From assembly GCA_025936275.1 (NCBI GenBank), contig JAICTR010000097.1, forward strand, positions 1-8,528: DNA of 8,528 bases, given 5' to 3'. This stretch comes from Burkholderiales bacterium. GTDB taxonomy: Bacteria; Pseudomonadota; Gammaproteobacteria; Burkholderiales; Usitatibacteraceae. Below the pieces are notes generated by a model. The model made no database searches. It saw only the letters and a list, made by a program, of their open reading frames with translations, and had not been told where the DNA came from. Position numbers and translations under genes: made by a program. Below, piece after piece: positions 1 through 5,634 of the stretch (the first letter of the stretch is position 1; every line of letters begins with the position of its first letter).

Positions 1-161
1 GCTTCGCGTCGGACCAGATGTTCGGGTCCTCGAGCGTGCGCGCGACCTCGATCAGCCGCGATTTCTTGGCGTCGTAGTCAAAGATACCTCCGCAGCTCTG
101 CCGCGCGCGCGGCGAGTCCGTGGAGGTTGTTCTCGAGGCTGTTGAGGCGGTCGGCTTCCAT
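1..161 (-). CDS. prfB: Peptide chain release factor 2 (RF2), N-terminal part, read through a programmed +1 frameshift; gene continues beyond the window
   Basis: RF2 recognises UAA and UGA stop codons at the ribosome and triggers release of the finished protein. The ATG at 161-159 opens a 27-codon zero frame (MEADRLNSLENN...ELRRYL) that stops at TGA (80-78). Skipping one base there continues the protein as DYDAKKSRLIEVARTLEDPN and onward to the window edge. This matches the start of RF2, where the helical N-terminus is followed by the conserved DYDAKK segment. Only about 53 residues are visible; the family is about 365 residues, so the GGQ and SPF motifs lie outside. It is the third gene in the minus-strand series after the rpfE-like gene and recJ, separated from recJ by 69 nt that hold a palindromic repeat. 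In related bacteria lysS often follows prfB; it would lie beyond position 1. The frameshift is by design and not a sequencing error. Confidence 0.95.
77..92 (-). promoter_or_regulatory. RF2 programmed +1 frameshift site (autoregulation)
   Basis: On the minus strand the sequence reads CGG AGG TAT CTT TGA C. It has the three known parts of the prfB recoding site: an internal Shine-Dalgarno-like GGAGG (91-87) one codon before the slippery codon, the CTT slip codon (83-81), and the in-frame TGA followed by C (80-77). When RF2 is scarce the ribosome pauses at UGA, slips from CUU to UUU, and continues in the +1 frame as GAC TAC GAC. When RF2 is plentiful it terminates. The layout matches the E. coli site in spacing. 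Confidence 0.95.
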
Positions 162-182
162 GACGGGAATTAGACGGAATAA

Positions 183-224
183 AGGTCTCCCTCCCCCGTG
201 GGGGAGGGCCGGGGAGAGGGTCGC
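183..224 (-). repeat. GC-rich palindromic repeat, copy 1 (REP-like), between recJ and prfB
   Basis: This 42-nt unit recurs at 6244-6285 on the other strand with 38 of 42 bases identical. Its core is a 9-bp stem (CCCTCCCCC paired with GGGGGAGGG, 189-208) around a 2-nt loop, preceded by a GACCCTCTCCCCGGC flank on the minus strand. It lies 6 nt beyond the recJ stop and 21 nt before the prfB start. It could weakly terminate or stabilise the recJ message, but there is no clear T-run. Calling it REP-like is inference from the palindrome, the intergenic position and the second copy. Confidence 0.75.
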
Positions 225-230
225 GTGTTT

Positions 231-1916
231 TCACTCGACATGCTCGACGATGAGCTGCACCGACGACGCGCCGTTGAACTCGTTCACGTCGAGGCGGTAG
301 ACGGCGAGGATGGAATCGGGCACGGCGTCGGGCGAGCCGAAGCGGATCGCGGGAATGCGGCGCCCACCGAGCGAAAGCGAGAGCTTGAGGTGCTGCTCGC
401 CCACGACGCGTTGCGATTCCACCGCGAAGCGGCCGACGAAGCGCGGCTCGGGAAACCCCTGGCCCCACACCTGGTCGCGAAGGAGCGTCGCCAGCTCGAG
501 GCACAGGTCGGCCGCGGGAAGCTCGCCGTCGCACTCCAGCCGTTGCAGGAGATCGGCGGGCGTGAGCCGCTCGCGGGCGACGCCCTCGAACGCGGCGCGA
601 AACGCATCCAGCCGCTCGCGGCCGATGGTGACGCCCGCGGCCGCCGCGTGGCCGCCGAAGCGCTCCATCACGCCGGGCGCGCGCTTGTCGACCAGGTCGA
701 GCGCGTCGCGCAGGTGCAGCGCGGCCACCGAGCGCCCCGAGCCCTTGAGCTTGCCGGGCGCGTCGCAAGCGACCGCGAACACCGGCCGATGGAAGCGATC
801 CTTCAACCGCGAGGCGAGGAGGCCCACGACGCCCGTATGCCATTGGTCGTGATGCACGGCGAGGGTGTACGAATCCCCCGCCTCGACGCCGGAGAGCATC
901 GCGAGGGCGGACTCCTGCATGTCGACCTCGATCTCGCGCCGCTCGCGGTTCAGCGCATCGAGGCGCGCCGCCATCTCCGCCGCGCGGGCCTCGTCGCGGC
1001 AGAGCAGGCACTCGATGCCGAGCGACATGTCCTGCAGGCGCCCGGCGGCGTTGAGGCGCGGGCCGGCGGAAAAGGCGAGGTCGTAGGCGCGCGCCCGGCG
1101 CGGATCGCGCCCCGCCACGCGCAAGAGCGCCGCGATCCCGGGCGAGCCCTCGCCGGCACGGATGCGCGCGAGCCCCTGCGCGACGAGGATGCGGTTGTTG
1201 GCATCGAGCCGCGCGACGTCCGCGACGGTGCCGAGCGCGACGAGGTCGAGGAGTGCGGCGAGGTTCGGCTCCGCGCGCGAGGCGAACGCGCCGCGCCGGC
1301 GCAGCTCCGCGCGCAGCGCGAGCATCACGTAGAAGATCACGCCCACGCCCGCGAGATGCTTGCTGGGAAATCCGCAGCCCGCCTGGTTCGGGTTCACGAT
1401 GCACGCCGCGGCCGGCCGCTGCGCGCCGGGCAGGTGATGGTCGGTCACGAGCACGCGCATCCCGAGCCGGTTCGCTTCGGCGACGCCTTCCACCGCCGCG
1501 ATGCCGTTATCCACGGTGATGAGGACGTCGGGCGAGCGGCGCGCCGCCTCGCGCGCGATCTCGGGCGTGAGGCCGTAGCCGTGCTCGAAGCGATTCGGCA
1601 CGAGGTAGCCCGCCTGCGCGCCGAAGGCGCCGAGCGCGCGCATGCCGAGCGCGCACGCGGTCGCGCCGTCGGCGTCGTAGTCCGCGACGATGAGGAGCCG
1701 CTCGCCCTTCGCGATGGCATCGGCGAGGAGGCGCGCGGCATCGTCGACGTGCGCGAGGCCGTCGGGCGGCACCAGCGACTTGAATCCGGTGGAAAGCTCT
1801 TCGCTCGAGGCCACGCCGCGCGCGGCGAAGATGCGCGCGAGGCGTGGGTCACAGCCCGCCGCCCGCAGGCGCGCGAGCGCCGCCTCGTCGATGGGACGCT
1901 CGACGATCTCAGGCAT
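231..1916 (-). CDS. recJ: Single-stranded-DNA-specific exonuclease RecJ
   Basis: RecJ is a cytosolic 5'->3' single-strand DNA exonuclease of the DHH phosphoesterase superfamily. It acts in recombinational (RecFOR), base-excision and mismatch repair. The 561-residue length matches the family. The metal-binding motifs are all present: DYDADG (79-84), VDNG (135-138), TDHH (158-161) and GTVADV (229-234), followed by GPRLNAAGR (285-293). The DHHA1 part has WHTGVVG (359-365), GSGRS (392-396) and FGGHAAAAG (420-428). A C-terminal OB-fold-like region follows and ends in IVEHVE. The start codon lies inside the 3' end of the upstream rpfE-like gene (8-nt overlap), which suggests translational coupling because no good Shine-Dalgarno is visible. 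No catalytic residue is missing. The gene lies between rpfE-like and prfB, an order also known in xanthomonads. Confidence 0.97.
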   Translation of the reverse strand: MPEIVERPIDEAALARLRAAGCDPRLARIFAARGVASSEELSTGFKSLVPPDGLAHVDDAARLLADAIAKGERLLIVADYDADGATACALGMRALGAFGAQAGYLVPNRFEHGYGLTPEIAREAARRSPDVLITVDNGIAAVEGVAEANRLGMRVLVTDHHLPGAQRPAAACIVNPNQAGCGFPSKHLAGVGVIFYVMLALRAELRRRGAFASRAEPNLAALLDLVALGTVADVARLDANNRILVAQGLARIRAGEGSPGIAALLRVAGRDPRRARAYDLAFSAGPRLNAAGRLQDMSLGIECLLCRDEARAAEMAARLDALNRERREIEVDMQESALAMLSGVEAGDSYTLAVHHDQWHTGVVGLLASRLKDRFHRPVFAVACDAPGKLKGSGRSVAALHLRDALDLVDKRAPGVMERFGGHAAAAGVTIGRERLDAFRAAFEGVARERLTPADLLQRLECDGELPAADLCLELATLLRDQVWGQGFPEPRFVGRFAVESQRVVGEQHLKLSLSLGGRRIPAIRFGSPDAVPDSILAVYRLDVNEFNGASSVQLIVEHVE

Positions 1917-2913
1917 GGAAGGCGAGGGGACGCGAGCGGCGCAGCCAGCGATGGCGCGCGGCGGCGCCGAGATGCGCGACCAGCGTGTCCGCCGCGCGCG
2001 GCAGGATCAATCGCACCGCGCCGAAGCGCTGGATCGCGGCGCCGAGGCCGCGGAACCAGTGCTCGTCGAGGCGATCGGCCGCGCGCTTCCAGGCCTCGAG
2101 ATCCACGCGATGCAGCGGCGCCGCGAGGTCGTCGAGCACCACGAGCACGCGCTGGTCGTGCGCGACGAGGTCCACGTCGCCGATCGCCGCGGGCGGCGCC
2201 TGCAGCTCCGCCCCCGAGAGCCGGGCGAGGCCGCGGGCGAAGGCACCGCTCGCGAGCACCAACGCGTACGGCCGCTCGATCTGCACCGGCGTGCGCCCCT
2301 CGCCCCAGAACCAGACGCTGTTCACCGGCGGCACACCCGCCGCCTCGCGATGCGCGTTCACCTCGTGCGCGGCGAGCACCATCTGCGCCTCGGTGATCGC
2401 CGAGCGCCAGTTGATGCGCCCGCGTCCTTCGGGAAGCCGGCCGAACGCATCGCGTCCGCGCACGTCCTCGAGCGGCACGGTGCCGGGCAGCTCTCCTTCG
2501 GGCACCTCGACGTACCAGCGATCGGCGGCCGGCGCATGGAAGCGAAGGCCGTCCTGCGCGAAGTGGGCCTGCAGCGCGGCGGCGAGCGCGCGCGCCTCTT
2601 CGAGATGCAGGTTCAGCACCGACGCATCGTGCACGACCACCGAGTCGCCCTCGATGCGCAGGTGCACGGGATCGGCGCGCAGCCACGCGCCTTCGCGGGG
2701 GGCGTCGTCGCCCGCGAGGGAGATCGCGGCGATCGGTGCGGGTGAATCCAGCCCATGCAGCTCGGCGAGGCAGCGGTCCGCGCCCACCGCCGTCGATTGC
2801 ACGAGGTCCGCGCGGCCGAGCCACTTCTCGAGCGCGGGCAGGCGCGCGGCGCGCATCGCGGCGGGCGCGTCGGGCGGCGGCAGGAGGTCGGGGACGAGCA
2901 GGTCGAGCGGCAT
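1909..2913 (-). CDS. RpfE-like conserved protein of unknown function (COG4255 type; often labelled phosphoglycerate mutase)
   Basis: This 334-residue soluble protein has no signal peptide and no membrane segment. I recognise it as the protein usually found directly upstream of recJ in beta- and gammaproteobacteria, called RpfE in Xanthomonas and often annotated as a phosphoglycerate mutase. The visible conserved part is the centre: INWRSAITEAQ (167-177), HEVNAHREAAG (183-193) and the aromatic patch WFWGEG (201-206). No RHG motif of histidine phosphatases or phosphoglycerate mutases is present, so that name is not supported by the sequence. The ATG at 2913-2911 directly borders the divergent promoter region shared with lolC. 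Its stop overlaps the recJ start, so both are probably made from one transcript. Biochemical function is unknown. Assignment to the family rests on context and recalled similarity. Confidence 0.8.
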   Translation of the reverse strand: MPLDLLVPDLLPPPDAPAAMRAARLPALEKWLGRADLVQSTAVGADRCLAELHGLDSPAPIAAISLAGDDAPREGAWLRADPVHLRIEGDSVVVHDASVLNLHLEEARALAAALQAHFAQDGLRFHAPAADRWYVEVPEGELPGTVPLEDVRGRDAFGRLPEGRGRINWRSAITEAQMVLAAHEVNAHREAAGVPPVNSVWFWGEGRTPVQIERPYALVLASGAFARGLARLSGAELQAPPAAIGDVDLVAHDQRVLVVLDDLAAPLHRVDLEAWKRAADRLDEHWFRGLGAAIQRFGAVRLILPRAADTLVAHLGAAARHRWLRRSRPLAFHA

Positions 2914-2983
2914 GGGGGATAATCCGGGGCCGCTCGCGAATTGCGATAATGCGCGGGCCCCACCTTCGATTATCCCATTTCCC
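2914..2983. promoter_or_regulatory. Divergent promoter region between the rpfE-like gene and lolC
   Basis: This 70-nt gap is the only place from which both the leftward (rpfE-recJ-prfB) and rightward (lolC-lolD) series can start. It is less GC-rich than the flanking genes. It carries three GATAAT hexamers resembling the sigma-70 -10 box: plus strand 2918-2923 and 2945-2950, and minus strand 2974-2969. The outer two form a perfect 9-bp inverted repeat (GGGATAATC at 2916-2924, GATTATCCC at 2968-2976). No convincing -35 boxes are seen. The exact promoters are a guess; the region's role follows from gene orientation. Confidence 0.55.
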
Positions 2984-4231
2984 TTGCCGCGATCCTTCGA
3001 GCTTTTCGTCGGCCTGCGCTACACGCGCGCCAAGCGCCGCACGCAATTCGTGTCGTTCATCTCGATGATCTCGATGGCGGGGATCGCGCTCGGCATCGCG
3101 GCCCTCATCACCGTGATGTCGGTGATGAACGGCTTCGAGAAGGAGATCCGCGCGCGCATCCTCGGCGCCGCGGCGCACGTGCAGATCCTCGGATCGGAAG
3201 CCGGGATCGCCGACTGGGAGCGCCTCGCCGACCAGGCGCGCAAGAACCCGGAGGTGGCGGCCGCGGCGCCCTACGTGATGGGACAGGGCCTCCTTTCCAC
3301 CGGCGGCGCGGTGCGCGGCGTCTACGTGCGCGGCATCGTGCCTGCGCTCGAGGAGACGGTCGCGGATTTCGGCGCGCACATGGTGGCGGGGCGCCTGGAG
3401 GACCTGAAGCCGGGCGAATTCGGCATCGTGATCGGCGTGGGCATCTCGCGCGCGCTCGCGTTGGGGTTGGGCGACCGCGTGACGCTCGTCTCGCCGCAGG
3501 GCCAGGTGACGCCGGCCGGGCTCCTGCCGCGCTTGAAGTCGTTCACCGTGGTGGGCATCTTCCGCCTCGACCACAACGAGTACGACAACGCGCTGGCGCT
3601 GGTGGACATGCGCGACGCGCAGGCGCTCTACCGCCTCGAAGGCCGGGTGAGCGGCGTGCGGTTGAAGCTGCACGACCTCGATCGCGCGCCGCAGGTGGCG
3701 GCCGAGCTTTCGCGCACGCTCCAGGGCGACCTCTTCGTGACCGACTGGACGCGCCAGAACGCCAACTACTTCCGCGCGATCCAGATCGAGAAGCGGATGA
3801 TGTTCATCATCCTCACGCTGATCATCGCGGTGGCGGCGTTCAACCTGGTGTCGACGCTGGTGATGGTGGTGACCGACAAGCACCCGGACATCGCCATCCT
3901 GCGCACGTTGGGCGCGGCGCCTTCGAGCATCATGCGGATCTTCATCGTGCAGGGCGCGATCATCGGGGTGATCGGCACGGCGCTCGGCGTGCTGGCGGGG
4001 ATCCTCCTCGCGACCAACATCGACGTGGTGGTGCCGTTCATGGAGCGCACCTTCCACTTCCACATCCTCTCGAGCGACGTCTACTACATCAGCGAGCTGC
4101 CGTCGGACGTGCACTGGTCGGACGTGGTCTCGGTCGCGCTGGTGTCGCTCGTGCTCGCGTTCGTCGCCACGATCTACCCGAGCTGGCGCGCCTCGCGCGT
4201 GAATCCCGCCGAGGCGCTGCGCTATGAGTGA
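2984..4231 (+). CDS. lolC: Lipoprotein-releasing ABC transporter, permease subunit LolC/LolE family
   Basis: This inner-membrane permease extracts outer-membrane lipoproteins and passes them to the chaperone LolA, driven by LolD. From the chosen start it has 415 residues, as expected for the family. It opens with the hallmark FELFVGLRYTRAKRR, then TM1 (about 22-48, FVSFISMISMAGIALG). A large periplasmic domain follows, with a Hook-like loop around 174-186 (VTPAGLLPRL). Three more membrane segments come at about 271-297, 318-344 and 378-400, in the FtsX-like fold, ending PSWRASRVNPAEALRYE. The start is a TTG at 2984; an in-frame ATG at 2912 would add 24 unconserved residues and overlap the divergent start codon. 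No clear Shine-Dalgarno precedes the TTG, so the start is uncertain by a few codons. It overlaps lolD by 8 nt. With no lolE here, it may work as a homodimer (LolF-like). Confidence 0.93.
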   Translation: MPRSFELFVGLRYTRAKRRTQFVSFISMISMAGIALGIAALITVMSVMNGFEKEIRARILGAAAHVQILGSEAGIADWERLADQARKNPEVAAAAPYVMGQGLLSTGGAVRGVYVRGIVPALEETVADFGAHMVAGRLEDLKPGEFGIVIGVGISRALALGLGDRVTLVSPQGQVTPAGLLPRLKSFTVVGIFRLDHNEYDNALALVDMRDAQALYRLEGRVSGVRLKLHDLDRAPQVAAELSRTLQGDLFVTDWTRQNANYFRAIQIEKRMMFIILTLIIAVAAFNLVSTLVMVVTDKHPDIAILRTLGAAPSSIMRIFIVQGAIIGVIGTALGVLAGILLATNIDVVVPFMERTFHFHILSSDVYYISELPSDVHWSDVVSVALVSLVLAFVATIYPSWRASRVNPAEALRYE

Positions 4232-4904
4232 GGTCGTGCTCGCCTGCCGGGGCCTCGCGAAGACCTACGGCATGGGGGAGGTGGCGGTCACGGTGCTGCG
4301 CGGCGTGGACCTCGAGATCCGCCGCGGCGAATCGATCGCGATCGTCGGCGCCTCGGGTTCCGGCAAGAGCACGCTCCTGCACCTGCTGGGCGGCCTCGAC
4401 CGGCCGAGCGCGGGAAGCGTCGCGCTCCTCGGCGAGGACCTGCTCGCGCTGGGGCCCGCGGAGCAGGGGCGGCTCCGAAACCGCGCGCTGGGCTTCGTCT
4501 ACCAGTTCCACCACCTCCTGCCGGAATTCTCCGCGCTCGAAAACGTCGCGATGCCGCTCGTGATTCGCCGCATGCCGTGGGACGAATGCCGCTCGCGCGC
4601 CGCGGCGATGCTGGACGAAGTGGGCCTCGCGCATCGCGTCACGCATCGCCCCGGCGAGCTTTCCGGCGGCGAGCGCCAGCGGGTGGCGGTGGCGCGCGCG
4701 CTGGTGACGCAGCCCGCCTGCGTGCTCGCCGACGAGCCCACCGGCAACCTCGACCGCGAGAACGCCGCCAAGGTCTTCGAGCTGATCCTCGACCTCAACC
4801 GCCGCCACGACGCCGCCTTCGTCATGGTCACCCACGACCCCGACCTCGCGGCGCGCATGGACCGCCGCCTCCCCCTCGACGACGGCAAATTGGGCACCGC
4901 CTAA
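4224..4904 (+). CDS. lolD: Lipoprotein-releasing ABC transporter, ATP-binding protein LolD
   Basis: LolD is the cytoplasmic ATPase that powers lipoprotein release from the inner membrane through the LolC-type permease. The 226 residues hold a complete nucleotide-binding domain: Walker A GASGSGKST (42-50), Q-loop with Q94, ABC signature LSGGERQR (146-153), Walker B VLADEP (167-172) and the switch histidine in MVTHD (H204). The stretch FHHLLPEFSALENV after the Q-loop is a LolD hallmark that separates it from related MacB-type ATPases. The ATG lies within the last codons of lolC (8-nt overlap, ATGAGTGA), so translation is probably coupled. Its TAA stop (4902-4904) touches the left arm of an inverted-repeat element, and the next gene is convergent. 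No key residue is missing. Confidence 0.97.
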   Translation: MSEVVLACRGLAKTYGMGEVAVTVLRGVDLEIRRGESIAIVGASGSGKSTLLHLLGGLDRPSAGSVALLGEDLLALGPAEQGRLRNRALGFVYQFHHLLPEFSALENVAMPLVIRRMPWDECRSRAAAMLDEVGLAHRVTHRPGELSGGERQRVAVARALVTQPACVLADEPTGNLDRENAAKVFELILDLNRRHDAAFVMVTHDPDLAARMDRRLPLDDGKLGTA

Positions 4905-4930
4905 ATCGGGGACAGACCCCGATTTCTCTT
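4903..4930 (+). terminator. Likely intrinsic terminator of lolC-lolD, formed by the left arm of the repeat
   Basis: A perfect 9-bp stem (AAATCGGGG 4903-4911 with CCCCGATTT 4917-4925) around a 5-nt loop begins within the lolD stop codon. It is followed by a pyrimidine-rich, T-containing run (GATTTCTCTT). Hairpin plus short T-rich tail fits a rho-independent terminator for the plus strand. The overlap with the stop codon means a terminating ribosome may hinder folding, so efficiency is unclear. Confidence 0.5.
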
Positions 4931-5035
4931 AGGCGGAACAAACATCGCCGATCGCATCTAGCGTTGCGCGACCTGGTTCGCCCCCGGAACCGTCCCGCGT
5001 TCCGCCAAAGGGAAAACGGGGTCTGTCCCCGAATT
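4903..5035. repeat. 133-bp REP/MITE-like element with long terminal inverted repeats
   Basis: The left arm (4903-4939) and the reverse complement of the right arm (4999-5035) match at 33 of 37 bases. Each arm contains CGGGGACAGACCCCG (left, plus strand; right, minus strand), a short hairpin of its own, followed by a near-identical tail ending GGCGGAAC. The 59-nt centre has no open frame of its own but holds a small hairpin (GGTTC 4975-4979 with GAACC 4987-4991). The two inverted hairpin units resemble bacterial interspersed REP pairs. No flanking direct repeat is obvious and no transposase is present. It lies between convergent lolD and the DUF4124 gene and overlaps both. Confidence 0.8.
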
Positions 5036-5515
5036 GCGCATCGCGGCGAGCAGGTTTGCGCGTGCGGCCGCGAGGTTGCGCTCGTAGAAGGCGATGCGCT
5101 CGTCGTCGGCGGGCGAGCGGTGGGAGGAGACAAGGCGCAGCCCCTCCCAGCGTTCCCATGTGTCGTTGCGCGCGAGGGCGAGCTGGTGCTCGGCGAGATC
5201 GACCTGCGCGTTCGCGCGGGCGAGCGCATCGTCCGGCGCGGCGCCGTCGGCCGCGAGCTCGAGGGGATTCGCGAAGGCGAGGAGCGGCAGGCCGTCGGGA
5301 CCGGCGATCGCTTCGCCGTTGGGCGCGGCATCCGAGACGATGCGGATCTCCACCACCGCGCCCTGCGTGGGCGGCGTGTCGGAGAACTGCACCACCCCGT
5401 GCGGGCCGATCGACTTGTAGAGCACCGTGGCGCCCGACGGCGGCGCGAGTCCCGCGAGCATCGCCGCGAGGAGCGCGAGGAAGAGACGTCGGTGGCCAGG
5501 ACCCATGCCGGCCAT
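4958..5515 (-). CDS. DUF4124-type exported protein with repeat-derived C-terminus
   Basis: A 185-residue protein of unknown function. The first 29 residues form a signal peptide: positive GHRR, hydrophobic LFLALLAAMLAGLA, and an SGA-T cleavage site, so export to the periplasm is likely. Directly after it comes the DUF4124 pattern YKSIGPHGVVQFSDTPP (33-49). The middle (about 95-155) is charged and probably helical. From residue 161 to the end (NSGTDPVFPL...VAQR) the coding sequence is exactly the inverted-repeat element 4903-5035, including the TAG stop, so the native C-terminus has been replaced or extended. A second ATG at codon 4 is an alternative start. It is the last of the minus-strand series, 119 nt after the HAD gene, and converges with lolD. 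That 119-nt gap holds no recognised gene and may carry its promoter. Confidence 0.82.
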   Translation of the reverse strand: MAGMGPGHRRLFLALLAAMLAGLAPPSGATVLYKSIGPHGVVQFSDTPPTQGAVVEIRIVSDAAPNGEAIAGPDGLPLLAFANPLELAADGAAPDDALARANAQVDLAEHQLALARNDTWERWEGLRLVSSHRSPADDERIAFYERNLAAARANLLAAMRNSGTDPVFPLAERGTVPGANQVAQR

Positions 5516-5634
5516 CCTGCCCGCGCATCAAGAAGGGAGATTGCGCGTGCGTCGCTCGGGCGCTAGTCGCCGCGAACCACGCCATCCCGAAAGCGCGACA
5601 GGATGTCGTCACGGGCGTTGCGGAGCTGTCGGAG

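Noticed and set aside
198..2396. Long plus-strand open frame of about 730 codons opposite recJ and the rpfE-like gene
   Set aside because: It is antisense to two genes with clear motifs, its product is low-complexity Arg/Ala/His-rich sequence with no domain, and long antisense frames are expected at this GC content.
2912..2983. ATG at 2912 as the lolC start
   Set aside because: It would add 24 residues unlike any LolC N-terminus, and its ATG overlaps the divergent rpfE-like start codon.
1445..4114. Minus-strand open frame of about 890 codons across recJ, the rpfE-like gene and lolC
   Set aside because: It is antisense to lolC and out of frame with the minus-strand genes. The product is His/Arg/Asp-rich shadow sequence.
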